Source of the DNA: Thauera sp. 28 | Lineage (GTDB): Bacteria > Pseudomonadota > Gammaproteobacteria > Burkholderiales > Rhodocyclaceae | NCBI RefSeq assembly: GCF_000310145.2 | Contig: NZ_AMXA01000022.1 | Coordinates: 1-62,641, forward strand | Reading direction: 5' to 3' | DNA: 62,641 nucleotides | The notes under the pieces: model-generated | Databases searched by the model: none | The model's input: the letters and a program-made list of their open reading frames with translations, nothing else | What the model was told of the DNA's origin: nothing | In this document: positions 9,540 through 18,036 of the stretch, piece after piece | How positions within the stretch are numbered: the first letter of the stretch is position 1 | How the letters are laid out: every line of letters begins with the position of its first letter | Translations under genes and position numbers: made by a program

Positions 9540-11309
9540 ATGAGTCCACCCCGCGAGCCCATCCCCGAAGGCCGTCGCGCGCTGCGCGAGGGGGGCTTTG
9601 CCTCGGCTGTCGCCTTGGGGTATCTCGTGTGCGCATTGTTGTTCGGCGTCCTGCTGGTGCTCGAGTGGCGGTCGATCGATCGCAGCGTGCTCGCCCTGGC
9701 GCGCGAGCGTGGCGCGACGCTGTTCGCGCTGGTCGAGACCACGCGCGAATGGAATGCGCGCCACGGAGGCGTGTATGTCCTTGTCTCGGACGAGGGCCAG
9801 CCCAATCCTTACCTCGAGCATCCTGCGCGCGATATCGACAGCGCGGACGGGCGCCGTCTCACCATGGTCAATCCGGCCTACATGACGCGACAGATCGCCG
9901 AACTCGCCGAGGCCAAGCAGGGCGTGCGCGTGCGTATCACGAGCCTGTCCCCCATCCGCCCGGGCAATGCGCCCGACCCCTGGGAGCGCGAGGCGCTACG
10001 GCGCTTCGAGCGTGGCGAGGCGGAAGTGCTGGAGCTCGTCGCTGCGGGCGACACCCAGACCCATCGCTACATGGCGCCGCTGTTGGTGGTGCCGGCCTGC
10101 CTGCAGTGCCACATCGCGCAGGGCTACGAGGTCGGTGACGTCCGCGGCGGCATCTCGGTCACCATGCCTGCGCAGGCGCTGATTGCCATGCGTGACACCC
10201 AGCGCCTGCGCACCGGAGCCATGCACCTGCTCGCCTTCCTGATCTCCGCCGGGCTGATCCATGGCCTGTTGCTGGTCAATCGCCGCCACCTGCGCGTGGT
10301 GCGCGCGATCAATGCCGACCAGGAGCGCCTCATCGCGCTGCGCACAGGCGAGCTTGCCGACGCCAATCGCAAGCTGGCGGACGAGGTTGATCTGCATCGG
10401 CACAGCGCGCGCCAGCTTGCAGAGAGCGAGGCGCGCTACCGCGCGGTGTTCGACGGCGCAGCCGAGGGCATCATCGTGACCGACGCCGAGTCCCGCATCA
10501 CCCAGGTCAATCCCGCCTTCTGCCGCATTACCGGCTATGCCGCTGCGGAGGTGCTTGGCCGCACGCCTGCACTGCTTGCGTCTGGGCGTCATGATGCCGA
10601 CTACTTTGCCCAGATGTATGACAGCCTCGCCCGCGAGGGCAACTGGCAGGGCGAGATGTGGAACCGGCGCAAGAGCGGCGACCTTTACGTGCAGTGGATT
10701 TCGATCGTCCGCGTCGGTGCCGCCGACGACATTCAGGGCTACATCGCCACCCTCAGCGACATTACCAGCCGCAAGGCGCTCGAGGACAAGATCCGCTACC
10801 GGGCAGACCATGATCCGCTGACCGGCCTGCCGAACCGGGCGCTGTTCGACGACCGCCTCGCTTCCGCGCTGGCGGGGGCGCACCGGCGAGGTTCGGCCTT
10901 CGCGCTGCTGTTCGTGGACCTCGACCGCTTCAAGGCTGTAAACGACCGCCTGGGGCATCTCGCCGGTGACGCCCTGCTGGTCGAAGCGGGCGAGCGCCTG
11001 AACGCCTGTGTGCGCGAATCGGACACCGTTGCCCGCCTCGGCGGTGACGAATTCGCTGTCATCCTCAACGAGATCGGCGGTATGGACGACGTCGAGGAGA
11101 TTGCCCTGCGCATCGGCGAGGCGATCGCAACGCCCTTCGTGCTGGAGAAGGGCGAGGGGTGCGTGTCGGCCTCGATCGGCATCGTGCTGGCGCCCGAGCA
11201 CGGAGGCGACGCGCAGAGCCTGCTCAGGCGGGCCGACCTTGCCCTCTATGCGGTCAAGCACGGCGGCCGCGGCCACCACCGCTTCTACACGCCCGCGCTG
11301 GGCGACTGA
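9540..11309 (+). CDS. Haem-sensor (DUF3365) PAS diguanylate cyclase
   Basis: The 589-residue protein has a transmembrane helix at about residues 20-40, a periplasmic domain ending in a c-type haem motif CLQCH (187-191) typical of DUF3365/Tll0287-like sensors, a second helix near 225-245, a coiled segment, a PAS domain (about 290-410) and a GGDEF domain. The catalytic motif is GGDEF (501-505), preceded five residues earlier by an intact inhibitory site RESD. It should make cyclic di-GMP in response to a redox or gas signal sensed in the periplasm. No EAL domain follows. Its 3' end overlaps the convergent IclR gene by 25 bases. Confidence 0.88.
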   Translation: MSPPREPIPEGRRALREGGFASAVALGYLVCALLFGVLLVLEWRSIDRSVLALARERGATLFALVETTREWNARHGGVYVLVSDEGQPNPYLEHPARDIDSADGRRLTMVNPAYMTRQIAELAEAKQGVRVRITSLSPIRPGNAPDPWEREALRRFERGEAEVLELVAAGDTQTHRYMAPLLVVPACLQCHIAQGYEVGDVRGGISVTMPAQALIAMRDTQRLRTGAMHLLAFLISAGLIHGLLLVNRRHLRVVRAINADQERLIALRTGELADANRKLADEVDLHRHSARQLAESEARYRAVFDGAAEGIIVTDAESRITQVNPAFCRITGYAAAEVLGRTPALLASGRHDADYFAQMYDSLAREGNWQGEMWNRRKSGDLYVQWISIVRVGAADDIQGYIATLSDITSRKALEDKIRYRADHDPLTGLPNRALFDDRLASALAGAHRRGSAFALLFVDLDRFKAVNDRLGHLAGDALLVEAGERLNACVRESDTVARLGGDEFAVILNEIGGMDDVEEIALRIGEAIATPFVLEKGEGCVSASIGIVLAPEHGGDAQSLLRRADLALYAVKHGGRGHHRFYTPALGD

Positions 11310-12121
11310 GCCGCGGCGCCCAGGCGGGCCGCGACGACCTGTGCGCAGGTGCGCACGCGTTGTGCGGTCGCGCCATCCCAGGCGGTGTCGAAGCTGCCTG
11401 CGGGGCCCATCGCCGTGATCGCGAGCGTGAGCTGCCCGACGTCGTTGAAGACCGGCGCGGAGAACGCATTGATGCCGGGGATGGGGTTGCCGAGCGCGCG
11501 CGCGAGGCGGTGCCGGCGCACTTCCTGTAGGAGCTGCTCTGCCGCCTCGGGCGAGGTGACCGTCAGGTCGGTCGCCGAGGCGGGCTCGGCCGCAGTCTCG
11601 CCGGCGAGGATCGGCGCGACGATGCGCTCGGGCAGGAAAGCCGCGAACACCCGTCCGGTGGCCGACAGCAGCAAGGGCGTCATCACCGTGCCAGGGCGCA
11701 TGTTGACGTGGATCTGCTTGCTGCATTCCTCGATGTGAACGATGGTCGGACCCAGGTTTCCCCATACCGCGATGGCGACGTTGAGCTCGATGTCGTCGGC
11801 CAGGCGAGCGACCTCGGGAATCGCGGCCTTGAGCGGGTCAAGTCCGTGAAGGGCAGTCAGCCCGACCTGCAGGGCAAAGGGCCCCAGGCCGTAACGCCCG
11901 GTCAGCGGGTTCTGTTCGATGAGGCCGAGCTTGCCGAAGCTCACCAGGTAGGGGTGGGCCTTGGCGGGCGGCATGCCCGCCTCGCGCGCGAGCTCCTTCA
12001 GGATCATCGGCTTGCCGCTGCGCACCAGGGCCTGCAGCAGGGCGCCGCCGACCTCGATGGACTGGATGCCGCGCCGTTCGCTGCGTTCGGTGTCGGCTAC
12101 CGCCGGCGTGTTGTCCTGCAT
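11285..12121 (-). CDS. IclR family transcriptional regulator
   Basis: The 278-residue protein has an N-terminal winged helix-turn-helix (about residues 20-80) and a C-terminal IclR effector-binding domain. The ATG at 12121 is preceded by a very strong AGGAGGGAG; an upstream ATG at 12187 would run through the promoter region. It is divergent from the MBL-FAD monooxygenase-DUF2783 operon and probably controls it with an aromatic or ring-acid effector, as PobR/PcaR-type IclR proteins do. The effector is not predictable here. Confidence 0.9.
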   Translation of the reverse strand: MQDNTPAVADTERSERRGIQSIEVGGALLQALVRSGKPMILKELAREAGMPPAKAHPYLVSFGKLGLIEQNPLTGRYGLGPFALQVGLTALHGLDPLKAAIPEVARLADDIELNVAIAVWGNLGPTIVHIEECSKQIHVNMRPGTVMTPLLLSATGRVFAAFLPERIVAPILAGETAAEPASATDLTVTSPEAAEQLLQEVRRHRLARALGNPIPGINAFSAPVFNDVGQLTLAITAMGPAGSFDTAWDGATAQRVRTCAQVVAARLGAAAQSPSAGV

Positions 12122-12197
12122 GACTCCCTCCTGAATCGCGGCGAATGTTAGCAGCTTCCGTGCGCGCGCCACGGTCGGTCTCATCATGGCCTTCGGA

Positions 12198-12245
12198 TTT
12201 GTTAATAGTAAATCGATTGACTATAGGCAAATTGCGGTCTAGGAT
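12198..12245. promoter_or_regulatory. Divergent promoters over a symmetric IclR-operator candidate
   Basis: Positions 12198-12231 form a dyad: outer arms TTTG/CAAA, inner arms ATAGT/ACTAT, centre ATCGAT. On the minus strand TTGCCT (12225-12230) and TATTAA (12202-12207), 17 apart, fit the regulator's own promoter. On the plus strand TTGACT (12217-12222) and TAGGAT (12240-12245), also 17 apart, fit the catabolic operon; TTGTTA/TATAGG (12199-12227) is an alternative. The dyad would let one IclR dimer pair control both directions. Binding is inference. Confidence 0.6.
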
Positions 12246-12280
12246 TCGACGCACCCAGTCAATGCAGGAGACACACGATC

Positions 12281-13243
12281 ATGAACAGCAAGAAGTTTGC
12301 ATCGCAGGCCGACGTCGAAGAGAAGAAGATCAGCTGGGAGAAGCTGTCCGATAACGCCTACGCCTACACTGCTGAGGGCGACCCCAACACCGGCGTCATC
12401 ATCGGCGACGACGCCGTCATGATCATCGACGCGACGGCGACGCCGGTAGCAGCGCAGGGCGTCATCGCCAAGGTTCGCGAGATCACCGACCTGCCGATCA
12501 AGTATGTCGTGCTGACCCACTATCACGCTGTCCGCGTGCTCGGCGCTTCGGGCTACAAGCGCGAAGGCTTGCAGGAGGTCATCGCCAGCCGCGACACCTA
12601 CGATCTGATCGTTGAGCGCGGCCAGCAGGACATGGATTCGGAGATCGGCCGCTTCCCGCGCCTGTTCCAGGCTGTCGAGAGCGTGCCCGGCCTGACCTGG
12701 CCGACGATGAGCTTCGAGGGCGAGATGACGCTCTGGCTGGGCAAGCTCGAGGTGAAGATCAAGCAGATCGGCCGAGGCCATACCAAGGGCGACACCATCG
12801 TGTACCTGCCTGCTCAGCAGATCTGCTTCTCGGGTGATCTGGTCGAGGCGGACGCGGCCTGTTACACCGGCGACGCCTATCTCGCCGAGTGGCCGCAGAC
12901 GCTCGACAGGCTTGCCGCGATGAACTTCGCCAAGCTCGTCCCGGGGCGCGGCCCCGCCCTGATGACGCCTGCTGCCGTGCAGGCAGGGCTGGCCTACACG
13001 CGCGATTTCGTCTCCACGCTGTACCTCAGCGCACAGGAGGCGGTGGCGCAGGGCATGGACCTGAAGGCGGCGATGGCGCACACGCGCAAGAACATGGACC
13101 CGAAGTTCGGCCACGTCTTCATCTACGAGCACTGCCTGCCGTTCGATGTGACGCGTGCCCATGACGAGGCGAGCGGCATCGCCGACCCGCGCATCTGGAC
13201 GGCCGAGCGCGACCAGCAGATGTGGCATGCGCTGCAGGCCTGA
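12281..13243 (+). CDS. Metallo-beta-lactamase-fold hydrolase with altered metal motif
   Basis: The 320-residue protein has the MBL fold. The canonical HxHxDH metal motif reads HYHAVR at residues 80-85: both leading histidines are present, but the Asp and third His are Val and Arg. Later ligands are present in context (GRGHTKGD and FSGDLVE). It is the first gene of an operon with an FAD monooxygenase and DUF2783 protein, suggesting hydrolysis of an ester or lactone ring-cleavage intermediate, possibly with one metal ion. It could instead be a thioesterase-like or catalytically changed protein. AGGAGA lies just upstream of the ATG. Confidence 0.8.
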   Translation: MNSKKFASQADVEEKKISWEKLSDNAYAYTAEGDPNTGVIIGDDAVMIIDATATPVAAQGVIAKVREITDLPIKYVVLTHYHAVRVLGASGYKREGLQEVIASRDTYDLIVERGQQDMDSEIGRFPRLFQAVESVPGLTWPTMSFEGEMTLWLGKLEVKIKQIGRGHTKGDTIVYLPAQQICFSGDLVEADAACYTGDAYLAEWPQTLDRLAAMNFAKLVPGRGPALMTPAAVQAGLAYTRDFVSTLYLSAQEAVAQGMDLKAAMAHTRKNMDPKFGHVFIYEHCLPFDVTRAHDEASGIADPRIWTAERDQQMWHALQA

Positions 13244-13379
13244 GGTGCAGCACTGAAGGACGCAGATTGCGCCAGGCCCCGCAGCAGAGGGATCGGGTGC
13301 CCGCCGTGGGCGCCCGTATCCGGTCGAACTCACGCCCAGACGTGAGGCCGGAGCGAACCAACACCAGGAGGAGACCGCC

Positions 13380-15047
13380 GTGCTGAGCACGTACACATAC
13401 CCGAAGTTCGAATATGTCCGACCACCCGAGATCGACGAGGGGCGGGAAGGGCACCATCCCGTGATCATCGTCGGTGCCGGCCCGGTTGGCCTGTGCACTG
13501 CGATCGACCTCGCCCAGCAGGGCCAGCGCGTGCTGGTGCTCGACAACGACGACACCGTATCCATCGGGTCGCGTGGCGTGTGCTACGCCAAGCGCGCGCT
13601 CGAGATCCTCGACCGCCTCGGCTGCGGCGAGGAGATGGTCGCCAAAGGTGTGTCCTGGAACGTCGGGCGCACCTTCTTTCGGGAGGACGAAGTCTTCAAC
13701 TTCAACCTCTGCCCTGAGCCTGACCATCATCGTCCGGGCATGATCAACCTGCAGCAGTATTACCTCGAGGAATACCTCGTCCGCCGCGCCCGCCAGCTTC
13801 CCAACCTGGAAATCCGCTTCCGGAACAACGTCATCGGCGTCACGCCCGGCGACGACAAGGCGGGGCTGCGTGTGGAGACGCCGGACGGAGCCTATTCGCT
13901 CACCACCGACTGGCTGGTCGTCGCCGACGGCGCGCGCAGCCCGATCCGCAGCATGCTCGGCCTCGACATCGAGGGCAAGATCTTCATGGACCGCTTCCTG
14001 ATCGCCGACGTGGTGATGAAGGCCGACTTCCCGACCGAGCGCTGGTTCTGGTTCGACCCACCGTTCCATCCCAATCAGTCGGTGCTGCTGCATCGCCAGG
14101 CCGACAACGTCTTCCGCATCGATTTCCAGCTCGGCTGGGACGCCGATCCCGAGCAGGAAAAGAAGCCCGAGAACGTGATTCCGCGCATCAAGGCCATGAT
14201 CGGGGACGAGCGCGAGTTCGAGCTCGAATGGGTCAGCGTCTACACCTTCCAGTGTCGGCGGATGAGCAGCTTCAACCATGGGCGCGTGCTCTTCGTCGGC
14301 GATGCGGCGCATCAGGTATCGCCGTTCGGAGCGCGCGGCGCCAACTCGGGCATCCAGGACGCCGACAACCTGGTGTGGAAGCTCAAGCTCGTGATGGACG
14401 GCAAGGCGCCGCCGAAGCTGCTCGACAGCTACACCGAAGAGCGCGGTTTCGCGGCGGACGAGAACATCATGAACTCGACGCGCTCGACCGACTTCATCAC
14501 CCCGAAGAGCCGCACCAGCAAGACCTTCCGTAACGCCGTCCTGGGCCTGGCCGAACATCATCCCTTCGCTCGCGCCCTCGTCAATTCCGGGCGCCTGTCG
14601 GTGCCGAGCTACCTGACCGCATCGAGCCTCAACACGCCCGACGAGGACGACTTTGCCGGCACCATGGTGCCGGGAGCGCCGATGGACGACGCGCCGGTGC
14701 TCGCGGCCGATGGCCACGCCTGGCTGCTGCAGGTGCTCGGGAACCGCTTCCAGGTACTGCATTACGTCGACGATGCATCCGCCCTCGCGGACACCAACCT
14801 CGCCACCGTGCAGGCGCTCGCTGATGGCGGTATCGCGCTCGAGCCCGTCATCGTCGCGGCCCGCGGGCGGGCGCCTGCCGGCCTGCGTACGCTGATCGAC
14901 GCCAAGGGGCGTGTGCGCGAGCGCTACGACATGAGGCCCGGAACCACCTATCTCATCCGTCCCGACCAGCATGTGGCTGCGCGCTGGCGCCTGCTCGACA
15001 CCGAGCGGGTGCGAGCGGCCCTCGTCCGTGCCACCTGCAACGCCTGA
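13380..15047 (+). CDS. FAD-dependent aromatic monooxygenase (MhpA/PobA-like)
   Basis: This 555-residue group A flavin monooxygenase has GAGPVG at residues 32-37 (dinucleotide binding), DGARSPIR (DG motif) and GDAAHQVSPFGARG (GD motif), with a C-terminal thioredoxin-like extension as in MhpA and phenol hydroxylases. The start is GTG at 13380, with AGGAGGAGA upstream. It should use NAD(P)H and O2 to hydroxylate a phenolic acid, giving a diol for ring cleavage. It sits between the MBL-fold gene and DUF2783. The substrate is unknown; the gentisate/homogentisate-type genes nearby suggest a para-diol product. Confidence 0.88.
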   Translation: MLSTYTYPKFEYVRPPEIDEGREGHHPVIIVGAGPVGLCTAIDLAQQGQRVLVLDNDDTVSIGSRGVCYAKRALEILDRLGCGEEMVAKGVSWNVGRTFFREDEVFNFNLCPEPDHHRPGMINLQQYYLEEYLVRRARQLPNLEIRFRNNVIGVTPGDDKAGLRVETPDGAYSLTTDWLVVADGARSPIRSMLGLDIEGKIFMDRFLIADVVMKADFPTERWFWFDPPFHPNQSVLLHRQADNVFRIDFQLGWDADPEQEKKPENVIPRIKAMIGDEREFELEWVSVYTFQCRRMSSFNHGRVLFVGDAAHQVSPFGARGANSGIQDADNLVWKLKLVMDGKAPPKLLDSYTEERGFAADENIMNSTRSTDFITPKSRTSKTFRNAVLGLAEHHPFARALVNSGRLSVPSYLTASSLNTPDEDDFAGTMVPGAPMDDAPVLAADGHAWLLQVLGNRFQVLHYVDDASALADTNLATVQALADGGIALEPVIVAARGRAPAGLRTLIDAKGRVRERYDMRPGTTYLIRPDQHVAARWRLLDTERVRAALVRATCNA

Positions 15048-15058
15048 AGGAGATCGTC

Positions 15059-15295
15059 ATGGCCCTGAACCTGCAGCCCAACCTGGCCGAACCCGGCAAG
15101 CGTTACTTCCGTGCCTTTTCGCCCGGCGACGATTTCTACGAGGCGCTCATCGACGCCCACCGCGAACTCAGCGACGAGCAGAGCGAGATGCTCAACGCCC
15201 GCCTGATCCTGCTCCTCGCCAACCATGTCGGTGACATCGCCGTGCTGCGCGAGGCGCTGAAGCTCGCGCGTGAGGGCGTGGCGGCCGAGGGCTGA
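15059..15295 (+). CDS. DUF2783 family small protein
   Basis: The 78-residue soluble protein (motif SPGDDFYEALIDAHRELSDE) matches the DUF2783 family, which typically accompanies MhpA-like FAD monooxygenases. AAGGAG lies upstream, and the gene starts 11 bases after the monooxygenase stop. A role as a small accessory or stabilising subunit of the monooxygenase is plausible but unproven. Confidence 0.75.
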   Translation: MALNLQPNLAEPGKRYFRAFSPGDDFYEALIDAHRELSDEQSEMLNARLILLLANHVGDIAVLREALKLAREGVAAEG

Positions 15296-15329
15296 GCCGC
15301 GCTCGCCACGCCCTCGTCGGCTGCGGCGC

Positions 15330-16241
15330 TCAGTCCCGGGCGCCGCAGCCGATGTCCGCGACGTGCTCGAACAGCATGTCGCGGAAGCTGTGTGCCGCGG
15401 GCGACAGCGAGCGCCCATTGCGACTGAAGACGTAAAAGCGGCGCGTGACCTCGGGCTCCACCAGCGGGCGCATGTCGAGCTGGTAAAGACGCACCAGCGA
15501 AGCGGCATAGGGGATGCAGATCGTCACCCCGAGCCCGGATGCCACCATGCTGAGGGCGGTCGACATGAAGGTCACGGTGGTGGCGGGGTCGAGGTCGACT
15601 TCGCGCATTGCATTGTGCAGGTCCACCGACAGGCGTTCCGTGAACTGGCCCTGCAGGGTGATCAGCGGGTGGTGCACCAGGTCCGACCAGCGCACGGCCT
15701 GTAGCGCACCGAGCGCGTGTCCGTGCGGGAACACCGCATGGAAGGGCAGTTCGAAAAGCGGTGCAGCGTCGATGTCCGAGCTCGGGTCGCGCTCGGGGCC
15801 GACACCAAAATCCACCTCGCCGGAGAACACCCGCGAGGTCACGCTCTCAACGGCGCAGTCGATCAGGCGGATATCCACCTCGGGATGCCGTGCGCGATAG
15901 GCTGCGATCACCTCGGGCAGCAGGGTGCATGCCATCAACTGTGGGGCTGCCACCCGTACCACGCCTTTCTTGAGTGCCTTCAGGTTGGTGACCTCGTCGA
16001 CCACGCCATCGAGGTCGGTGAGGATCTTGTCGATCAGCGGATAGATGCCGCGACCGATCTCCGAGAGCTGGATGCGTCGCGTGCTGCGGTCGAACAGGCG
16101 CACGCCGAGCGACTGTTCGAGTTCCTTGATGAGGCCGCTCAACGCCGACTGGGTCAGGAACAGACTCTCGGCCGCCAGGGTGAAGCTCCCGTTGCGCGCC
16201 ACGGCGACGAAGGCGCGGAGTTGGCGGAGCGTGATATTCAT
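15330..16241 (-). CDS. LysR family transcriptional regulator
   Basis: The 303-residue regulator begins MNITLRQLRAFVAVA with a typical winged helix (residues 1-60) and a two-lobed effector domain. The start at 16241 matches the LysR N-terminus; the frame is open upstream only by chance. It is divergent from the VOC-FAH-TRAP-GST operon and is the likely regulator of it, sensing the imported acid or a pathway intermediate. Confidence 0.9.
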   Translation of the reverse strand: MNITLRQLRAFVAVARNGSFTLAAESLFLTQSALSGLIKELEQSLGVRLFDRSTRRIQLSEIGRGIYPLIDKILTDLDGVVDEVTNLKALKKGVVRVAAPQLMACTLLPEVIAAYRARHPEVDIRLIDCAVESVTSRVFSGEVDFGVGPERDPSSDIDAAPLFELPFHAVFPHGHALGALQAVRWSDLVHHPLITLQGQFTERLSVDLHNAMREVDLDPATTVTFMSTALSMVASGLGVTICIPYAASLVRLYQLDMRPLVEPEVTRRFYVFSRNGRSLSPAAHSFRDMLFEHVADIGCGARD

Positions 16242-16245
16242 CAGG

Positions 16246-16329
16246 TATCCCGATAAATGAATCTGAAAAAGCTGTTGGAATGATATTAGTTTTTCGCCTG
16301 TAATGTGGGCATGCCTTATCGGGCGATAA
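16246..16329. promoter_or_regulatory. LysR operator candidates in divergent intergenic region
   Basis: Two dyads flank the gap between the LysR gene and the VOC gene: TATCCCGATA (16246-16255) and TTATC-GGGC-GATAA (16316-16329). Both share TATC/GATA arms and fit the T-N11-A style of LysR sites. The stretch between them is AT-rich and probably contains both promoters. Binding is inference. Confidence 0.45.
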
Positions 16330-16379
16330 ACGAAACATGGGGCGCGAACCCTGGAACCAGGAAGGAGAAGGAGACTGCA

Positions 16380-16931
16380 ATGACGCCGATCGTGAACAAG
16401 ATTCATCACGTAGCCTACCGCTGCAAGGACGCGCTCCAGACTGCGCGCTGGTACGAGAAGCACCTGGGCATGAAGCTGGTGCTGTCGATCGCCGAGGACG
16501 CGGTGCCGTCGACCGGAGAGCCTGATCCCTACATGCACATCTTCATGGATGCCGGCATGGGTAACGTGCTCGCCTTCTTCGAGCTCCCCACCCGTGCGCC
16601 GATGGGGCGCGACGAGAACACCCCGGCATGGACGCAGCACCTCGCGCTCGAGGTCGATTCCATGGACACCCTGCTCGCCACCAAGGCTCGCCTCGAATCC
16701 GAGGGCATCGACGTGGTGGGGCCGACCGACCATGCGCTGTTCCAGTCGATCTACTTCTTCGATCCCAACGGCCACCGTCTCGAGCTGGCCTGCAATACCC
16801 ATCGGCCCGGCATGCTGGAAGCCCTCGACAAGGTGAAGTGGGAGATGCTCGAGGAGTGGGCGCAGACCCGCAAGGCGCCCAAGCATGCCGCCTGGATGCA
16901 CGACGGCAGCTACAAGGAGATGTTCCAGTGA
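16380..16931 (+). CDS. VOC/glyoxalase superfamily protein, possible ring-cleavage dioxygenase
   Basis: The 183-residue protein contains paired beta-alpha-beta-beta-beta modules of the vicinal oxygen chelate fold. Candidate metal ligands are His in KIHHVAYRC, His in TQHLALEV and Glu in GHRLELAC. The ATG at 16380 follows AAGGAGAAGGAG. Its neighbours (fumarylacetoacetase-type hydrolase and GST isomerase) suggest either a ring-cleaving dioxygenase or an isomerase/epimerase on an open-ring acid. No cupin gentisate or homogentisate dioxygenase is present, so this is the best local candidate for the ring-opening step. The function remains a hypothesis. Confidence 0.78.
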   Translation: MTPIVNKIHHVAYRCKDALQTARWYEKHLGMKLVLSIAEDAVPSTGEPDPYMHIFMDAGMGNVLAFFELPTRAPMGRDENTPAWTQHLALEVDSMDTLLATKARLESEGIDVVGPTDHALFQSIYFFDPNGHRLELACNTHRPGMLEALDKVKWEMLEEWAQTRKAPKHAAWMHDGSYKEMFQ

Positions 16932-17938
16932 AACTCGCCACCCTCAAGCACGGCGGCCGCGACGGCACCCTGGTCGTCGTCAGCCGTGACCTGGCGCGCT
17001 GCCGGGCCGTCCCGGCGATTGCGCGCAGCCTGCAGGCCGCGCTCGACGACTGGCAGTCCTGCGAGCCGCAGCTGCGCCAGGTGTACGAAGCCCTGAACAG
17101 CGCAGCGATCGAGTCGCAGCCGTTCGACCAGGCCGCCTGCCATTCGCCGTTGCCGCGTGCCTACCAGTGGGCCGACGGTTCTGCATACATCAACCATGTG
17201 GAGCTGGTGCGCAGGGCACGCAATGCCGAGATGCCGCCCTCGTTCTACACCGACCCGCTGATGTACCAGGGTGGCTCGGACAGCTTCATCGGGCCGCGCG
17301 ACGCGGTGGTGGCTGATGAACGCTGGGGGATCGACTTCGAGGCCGAGGTTACGGTGGTGACCGGCGATGTGCCGATGGGGGCGACGCCCGCCGATGCGGC
17401 GCGCGCGATCCGCCTGGTGATGCTGGTCAACGATGTCAGCCTGCGCAACCTGATCCCCAACGAGCTCGCGAAGGGCTTCGGTTTCTTCCAGAGCAAGCCC
17501 GCCTCTGCGTTCAGTCCGGTAGCGGTCACGCCCGATGAACTCGGCGATGCCTGGAGGGACGCCAAGCTGCACCTGCCGCTCGTCGTGCACCTGAACGGCG
17601 CCTTGTTCGGCAAGCCCGAGGCGGGTGTCGACATGACCTTCGACTTCGGCCAGCTCGTCGCCCATGTGGCACGTACCCGCGAGCTCGAGGCCGGCTCCGT
17701 CATCGGCTCGGGGACGGTATCCAACAAGCAGGGCGACCTGTGGGGCTCGTCGATCGAGCACGGTGGCGTCGGCTACTGCTGCCTGGCGGAGTTGCGCACC
17801 TACGAAACCATCGAACAGGGCACGCCCGCCACGCCCTTCATGCGCGATGGCGACGTCGTACGCATCGAGATGTTCGACCGCGAGGGGCGCAGCATCTTCG
17901 GCGCCATCGAGAACCGCGTCACCGCAGTCCAGTCCTGA
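16928..17938 (+). CDS. Fumarylacetoacetate hydrolase family protein
   Basis: The 336-residue protein has the FAH fold core: metal-site segments DPLMYQGG and DFEAEV, then NDVSLRN, and the late GSGTVSNK motif. GTG at 16928 overlaps the VOC stop (GTGA), so the two are translationally coupled. Members cleave C-C bonds in acylpyruvates or fumarylacetoacetate, releasing fumarate or maleate plus pyruvate or acetoacetate. With the GST isomerase downstream this fits the last step of a gentisate- or homogentisate-like route. The frame extends upstream inside the VOC gene but without FAH homology. Confidence 0.88.
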   Translation: MKLATLKHGGRDGTLVVVSRDLARCRAVPAIARSLQAALDDWQSCEPQLRQVYEALNSAAIESQPFDQAACHSPLPRAYQWADGSAYINHVELVRRARNAEMPPSFYTDPLMYQGGSDSFIGPRDAVVADERWGIDFEAEVTVVTGDVPMGATPADAARAIRLVMLVNDVSLRNLIPNELAKGFGFFQSKPASAFSPVAVTPDELGDAWRDAKLHLPLVVHLNGALFGKPEAGVDMTFDFGQLVAHVARTRELEAGSVIGSGTVSNKQGDLWGSSIEHGGVGYCCLAELRTYETIEQGTPATPFMRDGDVVRIEMFDREGRSIFGAIENRVTAVQS

Positions 17939-18036
17939 GCTTCCCCCCCCCCGGCCTGGCGATGACCCGCAGAAGGCTCGCACCAGCGCCGGCAAAACCC
18001 GCAGTCACACAGAAACGCTTGAGAGGAGTGAGACAC

